Part shown: in pieces, positions 8,164-16,598 of the stretch | Numbering within the stretch: the stretch's first letter is position 1 | Layout of the letters: each line of letters opens with the position of its first letter | Assembly: GCA_902363555.1 (NCBI GenBank) | Contig: CABJAM010000007.1 | Span: 62,001 to 126,000, forward strand | DNA length: 64,000 bases | From: Lachnospiraceae bacterium | Lineage (GTDB): Bacteria > Bacillota > Clostridia > Lachnospirales > Lachnospiraceae | Direction: 5' to 3' | Translations under genes and position numbers: made by a program | Notes under the pieces: model-generated | The model's database searches: none | What the model was told of the DNA's origin: nothing | What the model saw: only the letters and a program-made list of their open reading frames with translations

Positions 8164-8473
8164 AACGCAAAATTCTGAGCCATAAGTGATTCTAAGTGGG
8201 CTGCAATTGCCTGTCGGCCCCCACTTATATCCCGGCAGTCAAAGCCCCGGCCCGTTCTTCCTGCAACCGTGAACGTTTTCGCGGACGGAAATGGGAGAAT
8301 GAGGACGGGAGGATTTATTCTTATTACCGTGACTGGGAACGGGGATGAATGAGGGCGGAAGGGAATCGTTCTTATAGCTGGCGGCGGGTGTGGGGAGGAT
8401 TTTTGGATTTGTATTGGGTTTTGTCACGGGGGGCTCCTTTTTTTCATAGATTGAAAATAAAGGAGTTTTTTTG

Positions 8474-9595
8474 ATGAAGAAGTCGATTTTTGTTTTGATG
8501 ACGATTTTTTTGCTTACGGGTTTGTATTCGCCGCGGGTGTATGGGGGCGGGTTTGATGTAAATAAGGGTAGTGATGGTTTGTTGGAGGAAAAGGCTGTCA
8601 GATTGGAGGCGGTTTCTGGGGGGCTGCCTTCGGATGGCGGGGAGCTTTATCAGGGGATCGATGTGAGCCAGTGGCAGGGGTATATTGATTTTTCCAGGGT
8701 TTATGCTTCCGGGGTACGGGTTGTTTATGTGCGGGCCGGTGAGGGAAGTGCTTATACTGATCCGTTTTGGGAGAGAAATTTTGCGAATGCGAAAGCGGCA
8801 GGGCTGAAAGTTGGGGCTTATTATTTTGTGACGGCGAAAACGGAAAGCCAGGCGCGCCAACAGGCGCATCGTTTTGCGTCGCTGCTTGAGGGCAAGGCGC
8901 TGGACTGCCGGCCAGCTATGGATTTTGAGGTTACAAAAGGGTTGAGCGATGAAGAATATCGACAGGTGGCTGCGGTGTTTTTGCAGAGCCTTAGGGAATA
9001 CACTGGGAAGGATGTTCTGATCTACAGTGATATTTCCAATGCCCGGCGGCTGGATAGTTCTTTTTCCAATGTTCCGCTTTGGGTGGCGGAATACGGTGTC
9101 AATGAGGTGGAGAACCCGTATTTCTGGAAGAGCTGGGCCGGCTGGCAGTATACGGATAATGGCCGTGTTGCAGGCATTAATGGCGCTGTGGACAGAGATT
9201 ATTTTACATCTACAGTATTCTTAAATGATACATCGGCCTGCCCGTCACCGGGTGAAGCACCTCCGGCACAAACGGTCAATCACGTTTATACGGTACGCTG
9301 GGGAGATACGCTCTGGGGAATTTCCCAGCGGTTCCATACGACAGTTGCTGCTCTGGCGGCTGATAATCATATTGCAAATCCGAACAGGATTTATGTGGGA
9401 GAAAGACTTAATATTGAGACATCTGAAATATATACGGATCAGCCGGAGGTACTGCGTTATACGATTCGTCCGGGAGATACACTCTGGGGTATAGCACAGC
9501 GTTACCATACGACGGTAAGCAGGCTTGTTGCAGATAACGACATCCGCACACCGAATCTGATCTACGCTGGTCAGGTTATAAAAATCATAAACTGA
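8474..9595 (+). CDS. GH25 lysozyme with two LysM domains, secreted
   Basis: Secreted N-acetylmuramidase expected to cleave peptidoglycan glycan strands. An N-terminal signal peptide (about residues 1-24, ending near VYG) precedes a GH25 domain of about residues 58-245 with GIDVSQWQG and the catalytic DFE pair (AMDFEV, near residue 151). Two LysM cell-wall-binding repeats follow, each with GDTLWGI (about 271-314 and 328-372), for peptidoglycan attachment. I chose the ATG at 8474, 8 nt after TAAAGGAG; a TTG one codon upstream is also possible. The first two thirds are markedly G-rich on the coding strand, unlike other plus-strand genes here. It follows the nested palindromes and could have a sporulation, cell-separation or competition role. 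Confidence 0.9.
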   Translation: MKKSIFVLMTIFLLTGLYSPRVYGGGFDVNKGSDGLLEEKAVRLEAVSGGLPSDGGELYQGIDVSQWQGYIDFSRVYASGVRVVYVRAGEGSAYTDPFWERNFANAKAAGLKVGAYYFVTAKTESQARQQAHRFASLLEGKALDCRPAMDFEVTKGLSDEEYRQVAAVFLQSLREYTGKDVLIYSDISNARRLDSSFSNVPLWVAEYGVNEVENPYFWKSWAGWQYTDNGRVAGINGAVDRDYFTSTVFLNDTSACPSPGEAPPAQTVNHVYTVRWGDTLWGISQRFHTTVAALAADNHIANPNRIYVGERLNIETSEIYTDQPEVLRYTIRPGDTLWGIAQRYHTTVSRLVADNDIRTPNLIYAGQVIKIIN

Positions 9596-9693
9596 CGGCA
9601 CCCCCGTTAGCTGACAACAACTGAGCCAATGGCATGCTCCGCTGCGGGCCGATGACCCGTGGCGGGCGCTGCCTATTTTGCCATCTGCTGTGT

Positions 9694-10422
9694 TTAAATG
9701 TTTTCTTTTCGTCGAAGTGCCTTTAGAGTCGGCTTATCTTCCGCTGGCACTTTATAAGATTCGCATATTTTTGATATGGTCTTGTTATGTATAAAAGTAT
9801 TTAATGTCTGCGCCTTCAACATGGAAAGTATTTTATTGCTTGAGTTTACATAACACTCAGCCAACAGCCAGGCTGCCGCCATCTGAGCATAATAGCCGTC
9901 AGCATTCATATTTACAACCTTTTCAAGAATCCTATCCACGTCCGCCGGGCTGCCGCAGGATGTCTGTTTTGAGTTTACATAATAATTCAAATACATGACC
10001 ATAGCAAATCGGGCTTCATACTCTTTTTCCGACCGGGCATACGATTCCAGAAAAACCCAGCCCTCTTCCAGATGATCCCGAAAAATCTTCAATCCTGAAC
10101 AAAAGCTGTCACAAACGGACCAATTATCGATCCACGGAACAAATTTACTTATGTAAACCTTCAACAATTCAAAATCTATCTGCACATATCCCAGGATCAT
10201 TCCATGAAGCATAATCTCCTCAAAGCTTTCCCGGTCTTCACTCTCTACATAAGCCTGCCAATCTCCCCGGGCCAGCCGCTTTGCGATTTTTCGCAGCACA
10301 GGCAGCCGCACACCCAGAATATTTTCCGTTCCCGGCAGCAGCCCCGCGCTGAACTTACGGTACTTCTCATCCGCCAACAGCGCAAGCTCATTGCGAACCT
10401 CCCTGACCACACCCTCACTCAT
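9694..10422 (-). CDS. DNA alkylation repair protein, AlkD-like
   Basis: HEAT-repeat DNA glycosylase family related to AlkC/AlkD, which removes bulky or positively charged alkylated bases. The conserved core is FVPWIDNWSVCDSFC, matching the AlkD segment with the catalytic Asp and DNA-binding Trp, followed by the repeats FLESYARSEKEYEARFA and MNADGYYAQMAAAWLLAE. I take the ATG at 10422 (MSEGVVREV) because GGGAGGGG lies 8 nt upstream; the frame is open for 30 more codons to 10512 without a ribosome site. The product is about 242 residues, typical for the family. It sits downstream of fba but with a 105-bp gap. Confidence 0.85.
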   Translation of the reverse strand: MSEGVVREVRNELALLADEKYRKFSAGLLPGTENILGVRLPVLRKIAKRLARGDWQAYVESEDRESFEEIMLHGMILGYVQIDFELLKVYISKFVPWIDNWSVCDSFCSGLKIFRDHLEEGWVFLESYARSEKEYEARFAMVMYLNYYVNSKQTSCGSPADVDRILEKVVNMNADGYYAQMAAAWLLAECYVNSSNKILSMLKAQTLNTFIHNKTISKICESYKVPAEDKPTLKALRRKENI

Positions 10423-10527
10423 GTCCAATGCCCCTCCCCTTCGTGTACACAGCATAGAGACGGCCACGCTTCCCGGAGCAAAAACCCCGGACAGCGCGGC
10501 CGCCTCATTCATTTATTTATTTATATC

Positions 10528-11391
10528 TCAAGCTTTTCCAACAGAACCGAACAGTTCCATTTTCTCTTTTACAGTCGCTTTGATGGCTTCATATCCAGGA
10601 GCCAGAAGCTTACGCGGGTCAAAGCCCTTGCCCTGAAGATCCTTACCAGCCTCGATATATTTACGTGTAGCTTCGGCAAAGGAAAGCTGGCACTCTGTAT
10701 TTACATTGATCTTGGCAACGCCTAAGGAGATTGCTTTTTGGATCATATCCGCCGGGATACCTGTACCGCCGTGAAGTACCAGAGGCATATCGCCGGTAAG
10801 CTGCTGAATCGCATCCAGCGTTTCAAAGCTTAAGCCAGCCCAGTTATCCGGATATTTACCGTGGATGTTACCGATACCTGCGGCAAGCATGGTCACGCCA
10901 AGGTCTGCAATGGCTTTACATTCCTGAGGATCAGCGCATTCGCCCATACCTACAACGCCATCTTCTTCACCGCCGATGGAGCCAACTTCAGCTTCCAAAG
11001 ACATCCCTTTTTCAGCGCAGATTGCTACCAGTTCTTTAGTCTTGGCAACGTTTTCTTCGATAGGATAATGAGATCCGTCGAACATGATTGAAGAGAAGCC
11101 TGCTTCGATACACTTTTTGCAGCCGTCAAATGAGCCGTGATCCAGATGAAGCGCTACCGGAACAGTGATCCCAAGCTCTTCCATCATACCATTAACCATA
11201 CCTACAACTGTCTTGTAACCGGTCATGTATTTGCCTGCGCCCTCGGAAACACCGAGAATAACAGGGGATTTTAATTCTTCTGCTGTTAAAAGAACAGCTT
11301 TCGTCCACTCAAGGTTATTGATATTAAACTGACCTACGGCATAATGGCCGGCTTTTGCTTTCGTCAACATCTCTTTTGCTGATACTAACAT
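10528..11391 (-). CDS. fba: Class II fructose-1,6-bisphosphate aldolase
   Basis: Zinc-dependent cleavage of fructose 1,6-bisphosphate into DHAP and glyceraldehyde 3-phosphate (glycolysis and gluconeogenesis). Family motifs: HLDHGSFD (catalytic Asp and zinc His), EAEVGSIGGEEDG, GNIHGKYPD, VLHGGTGIP and KINVNTECQ. The start is the ATG at 11391 (MLVSAKEML), 8 nt after GGAGG, giving about 287 residues as is usual for Gram-positive Fba; an open extension to 11460 lacks a ribosome site. The upstream region contains a promoter and a strong inverted repeat. Confidence 0.96.
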   Translation of the reverse strand: MLVSAKEMLTKAKAGHYAVGQFNINNLEWTKAVLLTAEELKSPVILGVSEGAGKYMTGYKTVVGMVNGMMEELGITVPVALHLDHGSFDGCKKCIEAGFSSIMFDGSHYPIEENVAKTKELVAICAEKGMSLEAEVGSIGGEEDGVVGMGECADPQECKAIADLGVTMLAAGIGNIHGKYPDNWAGLSFETLDAIQQLTGDMPLVLHGGTGIPADMIQKAISLGVAKINVNTECQLSFAEATRKYIEAGKDLQGKGFDPRKLLAPGYEAIKATVKEKMELFGSVGKA

Positions 11392-11449
11392 CTTTTTTTC
11401 CTCCATATCATCTTTTATCTTATCCGCAACGCTGGTCGCGTCTGATATC

Positions 11450-11532
11450 GTTTCCGACAATCCACGCAGTTTAAGATGCGGATGCTGTCAGGGCAACAGG
11501 GGATGCCCTTACTTTCTGTCGGAAACAGTATA
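11450..11532 (-). promoter_or_regulatory. fba promoter with long-range inverted repeat
   Basis: On the minus strand TATACT (11532-11527) is followed by GTTTCCGACA (11526-11517) and, 57 nt later, its perfect complement TGTCGGAAAC (11459-11450). Between them are two smaller stems: AGGGCA with TGCCCT, and ATCCGCA with TGCG-T-GGAT. Together these could make a three-way junction in RNA, or the two 10-bp boxes could be paired operators. See findings. Confidence 0.55.
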
Positions 11533-11605
11533 ACTCATTTTGCGGATAAATAAAATATCATTCGATAAATTTTTAACAATTTTGTCATTTTACACAGGTT
11601 TAGAA

Positions 11606-12229
11606 TTAATTTCTACGCAATTCTATATATTTTTTTATTAATTCCACGGCCTTATCCACGCCTAAAACACCGGCATCCACGGAAAGATCATAGCTGGCGC
11701 AGGATGCCCAGTCCTTACCGGCATAGTAACCGTAGTAGCTCTCCCGCTTCTTATCCGTAGATGTGATCCGCTTTTGAGCTTCCTTCGGCGTCAGGTTATA
11801 CAGACGGGTGATACGCTCGATGCGTTTCTCCAGAGGACTGCAGATAAAAATGCTGAGACAGTTGGCCTCTTCCCTTAATATATATTCGGCGCAGCGGCCA
11901 ATGATCACGCAGGGGCCTTCCTTTGCAATATCCTTCACGACCTCAGCCTGTAAATTAAACAGACGGTCGCTGGACAGCGTGTTATCAAACGGGTTCATCG
12001 TTCCATTCATGGAGAATGTGTTCATCGCCAGGGCATAAAGAAAACTGTCCGTAGGCTTTTCATCCACCTTTTCAAAGTAGTCCTTGCGGATACCGCTTTT
12101 CTTGGAAGCCAGCTCCGGGATCTCCTGATCGTAAATTGGAATATCCAGCGCCTGGGCGATTTTTGTTCCGATTTCCTTTCCGCCGCTGCCGTACTGTCTG
12201 TTAATTGCTATAATAAGATTACCTGCCAT
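11606..12229 (-). CDS. Cytidylate kinase-like family protein
   Basis: A 207-residue P-loop nucleoside monophosphate kinase relative (cytidylate kinase-like family). INRQYGSGGKEIGTKIAQAL is the nucleotide-binding loop; CVIIGRCAEYIL and the basic LID-like region KKRESYYGYYAGKDW follow. This family is common in clostridia in addition to true Cmk, and its substrate is not established. The start ATG at 12229 has GGAGGAG 6 nt upstream; an open extension to 12253 is less likely. The promoter is visible just upstream. Confidence 0.85.
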   Translation of the reverse strand: MAGNLIIAINRQYGSGGKEIGTKIAQALDIPIYDQEIPELASKKSGIRKDYFEKVDEKPTDSFLYALAMNTFSMNGTMNPFDNTLSSDRLFNLQAEVVKDIAKEGPCVIIGRCAEYILREEANCLSIFICSPLEKRIERITRLYNLTPKEAQKRITSTDKKRESYYGYYAGKDWASCASYDLSVDAGVLGVDKAVELIKKYIELRRN

Positions 12230-12270
12230 AAAAAACTCCTCCCATCCGGTCAAATTCTTTCTTTCTCAAT

Positions 12271-12279
12271 AGTATACCA
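12271..12279 (-). promoter_or_regulatory. Extended -10 promoter of the cytidylate kinase-like gene
   Basis: Read on the minus strand, TGGTATACT is an extended -10 element (TGn-TATACT) about 40 nt before the start codon at 12229. No strong -35 is seen. Confidence 0.5.
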
Positions 12280-12309
12280 TAAATTTTCCATATTGGGTAC
12301 ACATTTTTT

Positions 12310-12338
12310 GTAACAGTTCAGAGGGGCCGAACTGTTAC
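12310..12338. repeat. 29-bp intergenic palindrome
   Basis: GTAACAGTTCAG, a short spacer, and CCGAACTGTTAC; one of the best-conserved members of the family in this window. Confidence 0.85.
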
Positions 12339-12430
12339 GCATATGGCCATTTAAAATCGCTTCGCGATGGGCCATATGCTCGTAAAATTAACGTTTTCGT
12401 ACGAAACGGTTCCATTGGAGCAATTGCTCA
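12339..12430. other. Cluster of three palindromes between galU and the cytidylate kinase-like gene
   Basis: GCATATGGCC (12339) pairs with GGCCATATGC (about 12370) around a second inner stem ATCGC-TTC-GCGAT. Next come CGTTTTCGTACGAAACG and ATTGGAGCAATTGCTCAAT, two further near-perfect palindromes. They lie just downstream of galU and could include its terminator, but no clear T-run was found. Confidence 0.6.
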
Positions 12431-13318
12431 ATCCACCCGGATCATATCATCCATATTTTCATGGAGCTGGTTCAGGTATTCCACCATTTCATCGTGCAGC
12501 TCGGGATTTCTTAAGGCAAATTCCACATTGGCCTGTAAAAAGCCGATTTTAGAACCCACATCGTAGCGTTTTCCAACAAAATCGTAAGCGTACATGGCGC
12601 AGTCCTTGGACTGGCGGCGCAGAGCGTCGGTAAGCTGGATCTCGCCGCCGGCTCCGGCATCCTGGGTTCTCAGGTAATCGAAAATATCCGGTGTGAGTAT
12701 ATAACGGCCAAGAATGGCGATATTGGACGGCGCTTCCTCCTGCTTTGGCTTTTCCACCAGATCCCGGACTTTATAAACGCGGTCGTCGATCTTTTTACAA
12801 TCGACAATGCCGTATTTATGGACAACGCTGTGATCCACATGCTGAACACCGAGCACGCAGGTGCGGTATTCATTATAAATATCGATCATCTGGCCAAGAC
12901 AGGGCTTTTGCGCCTCGACCACATCGTCACCGAGCATTACGGCAAAGGGCTCATTGCCTATAAAATGACGGGCGGCCAGCACGGCATGACCAAGGCCCTT
13001 TGCCTCCTTCTGGCGCACATAATAAATATTGGCCATCTCGGAAATGTGGCGCACAAGATCAAGCATATCCTGCTTCTGCGCTTTTTCCAGCTCCATCTCC
13101 AGCTCCATGGATCGGTCAAAATGATCCTCGATGGGCTTTTTATTTCTTCCTGTAACAATGATAATATCGGTAATACCGGAGGCTACGGCTTCCTCCACAA
13201 TATACTGGATCGTAGGCTTATCCACTATGGGAAGCATTTCCTTTGCCTGTGCTTTTGTTGCCGGTAAAAAACGTGTGCCCAGACCGGCGGCCGGAATGAC
13301 TGCTTTTCTGATTTTCAT
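12428..13318 (-). CDS. galU: UTP--glucose-1-phosphate uridylyltransferase
   Basis: Makes UDP-glucose from UTP and glucose 1-phosphate, for glycolipid, teichoic acid and polysaccharide synthesis. The N-terminal nucleotidyltransferase signature AAGLGTRFLPATKAQAKEML and the sugar-binding segments MLGDDVVE and GEIQLTDALR are present. The start is the ATG at 13318 (MKIRKAVIPAAG), 6 nt after AAGGAG; the ATG at 13324 is too close to that site. Length of about 296 residues fits GalU. Pgm (26.1-27.8 kb) supplies its substrate. Confidence 0.96.
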   Translation of the reverse strand: MKIRKAVIPAAGLGTRFLPATKAQAKEMLPIVDKPTIQYIVEEAVASGITDIIIVTGRNKKPIEDHFDRSMELEMELEKAQKQDMLDLVRHISEMANIYYVRQKEAKGLGHAVLAARHFIGNEPFAVMLGDDVVEAQKPCLGQMIDIYNEYRTCVLGVQHVDHSVVHKYGIVDCKKIDDRVYKVRDLVEKPKQEEAPSNIAILGRYILTPDIFDYLRTQDAGAGGEIQLTDALRRQSKDCAMYAYDFVGKRYDVGSKIGFLQANVEFALRNPELHDEMVEYLNQLHENMDDMIRVD

Positions 13319-13358
13319 ACGCATCTCCTTCTCGTGTTTTATAAATAAATCATGCCTG

Positions 13359-13802
13359 TTAATGCAGGCTGAAATCCTTATCTTCCTTTGACTTCACCTT
13401 GATCTCGATGGAGCAGTCGGACATATGTGAATAATTGACCTCCAGGGCATAATCGATTTTTGTGTTGATGTTCAGATCATCTTCCTTTCTGGAGATTCCC
13501 AGAGTATTGATACCCACCAGAAGATTGCCAAATGGCGTCTGATAAAAGGTCATATTTTTTGTGTCCGGTTCAAATACCATATGGACACTGTTCTCTCCCT
13601 TTTTGATGACATCCACCCGGTTATCGGCGATCTTGATCGTATTTTTCGTCTGCTCCCCACTCTCGCCGGACGTTTCGTCAAACATTATGTAGTGCTTTCC
13701 ATTTTTAAAATAATAGTTGCCCATTGTAATAACTTCCAGCGGCGTCTGGGCATCCACATCCATCTGAAGCCCGCTGATTGACACAATCACATCTTTTGTC
13801 AT
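13359..13802 (-). CDS. DUF1934 domain-containing protein (YwiB-like)
   Basis: A 147-residue cytosolic protein of the DUF1934 family, a lipocalin-like beta barrel of unknown function found in many Bacillota. Recognisable features are the N-terminal VIVSISGLQ, the mid-protein stretch MTFYQTPFGNLLVGI and the C-terminal alternating strands LEVNYSHMSDCSIEIKVK. It follows murI in the same direction with a 99-bp gap that contains a worn 29-bp palindrome. Confidence 0.85.
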   Translation of the reverse strand: MTKDVIVSISGLQMDVDAQTPLEVITMGNYYFKNGKHYIMFDETSGESGEQTKNTIKIADNRVDVIKKGENSVHMVFEPDTKNMTFYQTPFGNLLVGINTLGISRKEDDLNINTKIDYALEVNYSHMSDCSIEIKVKSKEDKDFSLH

Positions 13803-13828
13803 CTGTATTACCCTTTCTTAATAGCTTT

Positions 13829-13858
13829 GTAATCGTTTTCGAGGGGCCAAAATGTTAC
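13829..13858. repeat. Worn copy of the 29-bp palindrome
   Basis: GTAATCGTTT, GAGGGGCC and AATGTTAC match the family pattern with several mismatches, in the spacer between murI and the DUF1934 gene. Confidence 0.45.
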
Positions 13859-13901
13859 ATAGCTTTTACAATGCTGTTCCATGAGCCGCCCCACATGGCC
13901 A

Positions 13902-14708
13902 TCAGTATTCATCGATGGGTACAAGCCGGGTTTCCACCAGCTCTACCGGAAGGATGGAATTAGCAAAGGAGCTGAACTTCTCGGCGCCATCGCTGACAAA
14001 AAAGTGGTACTCCGGCGTGCCGGTATCCCGGTAGATCCCCTTATCCTGAAGCATCCGGCGCAGACTTATGGCCGTCTCATAGGCCGGATTGACCAGCGTC
14101 ACCCCGCTGCCCATGATCTTCCCAATCGTATTGCGGATCAACGGATAGTGGGTGCAGCCAAGGATCAGTGTGTCAATGTCCATATCCTTCATCTGCTGTA
14201 AATATCTGGAGGCAATTTCCACGGTCACCGGGTCATTTAAAAGCCCCTCCTCCACAAGCGGTACAAAGAGCGGGCAGGCTTTGCCAATAACGGTAAGCTG
14301 CGGTTCATGCTCATGGAGAACCTCCGTGTAAATGCCGCTGTTGACGGTACCCTCGGTGCCCAGCACGCCGATCCTGCCGTTGACCGTGGCGTTGGCCGCC
14401 ACATAAGCGCCGGGCCGCACCACACCGATAATGGGCACATCCACCTCCGGCGCCACCGCGTCGAGGGCGTAAGCACTGGCCGTATTGCAGGCCACAACGA
14501 TGGCCTTGACTTCCTTTGTTTTTAAAAAATGTATGATCTGTCTTGTAAATCCGATAATCGTTTTCTGTGACTTGCTGCCGTAGGGCACCCGGGCCGTATC
14601 TCCGAAATAAATGACATTTTCCGAAGGAAGCTGCCGTATAATCTCACGGACAACCGTCAGGCCGCCCACACCGGAGTCAAATACACCGATTGGAGCATCT
14701 TTTAACAC
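13902..14708 (-). CDS. murI: Glutamate racemase
   Basis: Converts L-glutamate to D-glutamate for peptidoglycan. Both catalytic cysteines are in their motifs, VVACNTASAYAL and LILGCTHYPLIR, and the N-terminus has IGVFDSGVGGLTV. The start is a GTG at 14708, 7 nt after AGGAGG. The gene begins 12 bp after the ddl stop, so the two form a cell-wall precursor operon. Length of 268 residues is normal. Confidence 0.96.
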   Translation of the reverse strand: MLKDAPIGVFDSGVGGLTVVREIIRQLPSENVIYFGDTARVPYGSKSQKTIIGFTRQIIHFLKTKEVKAIVVACNTASAYALDAVAPEVDVPIIGVVRPGAYVAANATVNGRIGVLGTEGTVNSGIYTEVLHEHEPQLTVIGKACPLFVPLVEEGLLNDPVTVEIASRYLQQMKDMDIDTLILGCTHYPLIRNTIGKIMGSGVTLVNPAYETAISLRRMLQDKGIYRDTGTPEYHFFVSDGAEKFSSFANSILPVELVETRLVPIDEY

Positions 14709-14720
14709 GACGGTTCCTCC

Positions 14721-15785
14721 TTATGCTTTGTAGCGGTCAAAGGCCTGGGCGATCAGACGGTCGATCAGCTCTGTCTTTGCAACGCCCTGATCCTCCCAAA
14801 GCATGGGATACATACTGATACCGGTAAATCCCGGCAAAGTATTGATCTCGTTAAATATGACGCGATTTGTATCCTTCTCCAGGAAAAAGTCCACTCTGGC
14901 CAGACCATAGCCATCCACAGCGCGGAAAATGCGCACGGCATCGTCGCGCACCTCCTCCAATATCCCTTCCGGAAATACCGGCCGGATATCGGTGCGGGAT
15001 TCTTCATTATAATACTTCGCCTCAAATGTATAGAAGGCATCGGCCGCCAGCACCTCGCCCACGTTGGACGCCTTTGGATCGTAACCGCCTAAAACGGCGC
15101 ACTCGATCTCCCGGCCAATGATCGTCTCCTCTACGAGGATTTTTGTGTCATGCTTTATAGCCTCTAAAAGCGCGTCTTTAAGTGAGTCAGCATCGACCGC
15201 TTTATTGACGCCCTTGGAGGAACCGGCCTTGGATGGCTTCACAAAAACAGGGTAGGAAAGCTTCGCCTCCACCTTCTTGACACAGCCGTCCAGATCCTTC
15301 ATATCCAGGTGAGTGATAGCCACATAATCGGCCTGGCGGATGCCCAGCGTATCCACAATGATTTTTGTATAGACTTTATCCATCGACACCGCCGAGGCCA
15401 GCACGCCGCAGCCCACATAAGGTATTTTCGACAATTCAAACAGGCCCTGGACGGTTCCGTCCTCGCCATACATTCCGTGGAGAATGGGAAATACCACATC
15501 CACCTCACACTTTTTAAACCGTTCTCCATCCATAATGAGCACAGCGCGCTCCGTGGCATCCGGACTTAAAATAGCCTGTGTGGTGCCACTTCTCCACGTA
15601 TTGTTTTTAATGGCATCCACGTCCGGTACGCTAAGCCAGCGGCCCTCCTGTGTGATGCCGATAATAAGTACATTATATTTTTCTTTATCCATTGCAGAGA
15701 TGACATTGACTGCCGACATGCATGAAATCTCATGCTCTGAGGACTGTCCGCCAAATAATGCTGCAACCGTCAATTTCCTGTCCAT
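14721..15785 (-). CDS. ddl: D-alanine--D-alanine ligase
   Basis: ATP-grasp ligase that makes D-Ala-D-Ala for the peptidoglycan stem peptide. Motifs: LFGGQSSEHEISC (N-terminal), VFVKPSKAGSSKGVNKA (ATP-binding), and FNEINTLPGFTGISMYP (Mg2+ and D-Ala binding). The length is 354 residues, within the normal range. The ATG at 15785 has GAGGT about 9 nt upstream. It heads a unit with murI. Confidence 0.96.
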   Translation of the reverse strand: MDRKLTVAALFGGQSSEHEISCMSAVNVISAMDKEKYNVLIIGITQEGRWLSVPDVDAIKNNTWRSGTTQAILSPDATERAVLIMDGERFKKCEVDVVFPILHGMYGEDGTVQGLFELSKIPYVGCGVLASAVSMDKVYTKIIVDTLGIRQADYVAITHLDMKDLDGCVKKVEAKLSYPVFVKPSKAGSSKGVNKAVDADSLKDALLEAIKHDTKILVEETIIGREIECAVLGGYDPKASNVGEVLAADAFYTFEAKYYNEESRTDIRPVFPEGILEEVRDDAVRIFRAVDGYGLARVDFFLEKDTNRVIFNEINTLPGFTGISMYPMLWEDQGVAKTELIDRLIAQAFDRYKA

Positions 15786-15855
15786 TTATTCAAACCTCAT
15801 CTTCTAAAGTTTTATATCCCTTTTATTCTACCGTAAATGGCGGGATTATTCAACC

Positions 15856-16464
15856 TTATTCCGAAAAAAGGTCCTCAAGGATTTCGCCCAGTTTAAACCG
15901 GATCTGAACATTTTCGCCTTCATAAAGTGACGCGTACGTCTCCGCATCCAGCTCACTTTCCAAAAGCGCTTCAGAATCTGACGGCACATAGGCGGATACA
16001 GCGTCCGTAAAACAAAGATTGGGGAACAGGACACACCACCAGTTGCGCCCGGCTCCACTGCCGATATCCACAGTCAACGCCTCGTAGTAGCCTCTGGGAA
16101 AGGTCATTTCCCCATAAGTCTTTACAGGAAAATAACGAGTCCGTAAGGCGGCATGGACATTGTAGCTAAATCCCTGCTCTTTAATACATTGCCGGGCTAC
16201 GTTTTCTATATTAGGAAGCTCCTGCCCGATCACGGCACGGCTGTCCTCCAGTGTCCGGCAATCGGTCATTTTATCCGATAAATAATTCACCACACGGTTT
16301 CTGACCGTGAGCTTTAGCTGCTGGTCCTCCAAAGAATTACTGTTGGCCACCACATGAAAGCGGAGTATCTTTTCCGACAGCTCCTGCTGATAATTTTTTT
16401 CAGGAACAAATAATAGTAACGACAGACTGGATAACAGACAAATTAAAATGCCCAACCGCTTCAT
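15856..16464 (-). CDS. spoIIR: Stage II sporulation protein R
   Basis: Secreted forespore signal protein which, in sporulating Bacillota, triggers SpoIIGA-mediated processing of pro-sigma-E in the mother cell. The 202-residue product has an N-terminal signal or membrane segment (LGILICLLSSLSLLLFV) and the conserved core LRFHVVANSNSLEDQQLKL, then the late motif FPRGYYEALTVDIGSGAG with NWWCVLFPNLCF. GGGAGG precedes the ATG at 16464. It lies downstream of the GerA genes in a sporulation cluster; a forespore sigma-F promoter would be expected in the 134-bp gap but was not identified with confidence. Confidence 0.93.
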   Translation of the reverse strand: MKRLGILICLLSSLSLLLFVPEKNYQQELSEKILRFHVVANSNSLEDQQLKLTVRNRVVNYLSDKMTDCRTLEDSRAVIGQELPNIENVARQCIKEQGFSYNVHAALRTRYFPVKTYGEMTFPRGYYEALTVDIGSGAGRNWWCVLFPNLCFTDAVSAYVPSDSEALLESELDAETYASLYEGENVQIRFKLGEILEDLFSE

Positions 16465-16598
16465 AAAAAGGCGCCTCCCTGTAATATTAATTCATTAAGC
16501 TTTACAGGAAGTATATCCATATTTTTCCAAATCAAACCAGATTCTGTATAAGCCTTTGGTTTATCATTTGTAAGCTTCACTCTCGCTATAAGCTTTAC

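Larger units (their letters stand above)
7828..8267. repeat. Outer long imperfect inverted repeat (nested palindromes)
   Basis: Arms 7828-7926 and 8168-8267 are imperfect reverse complements of about 100 nt each; matched blocks include GTTGCAGGAAG, GGGCCGGGGC and ATGGCTCAG-ATTTTGC. Between them lie a second palindrome (7927-8092) and a smaller hairpin (8097-8163). The spacer 7812-8473 has no gene. See findings. Confidence 0.85.
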
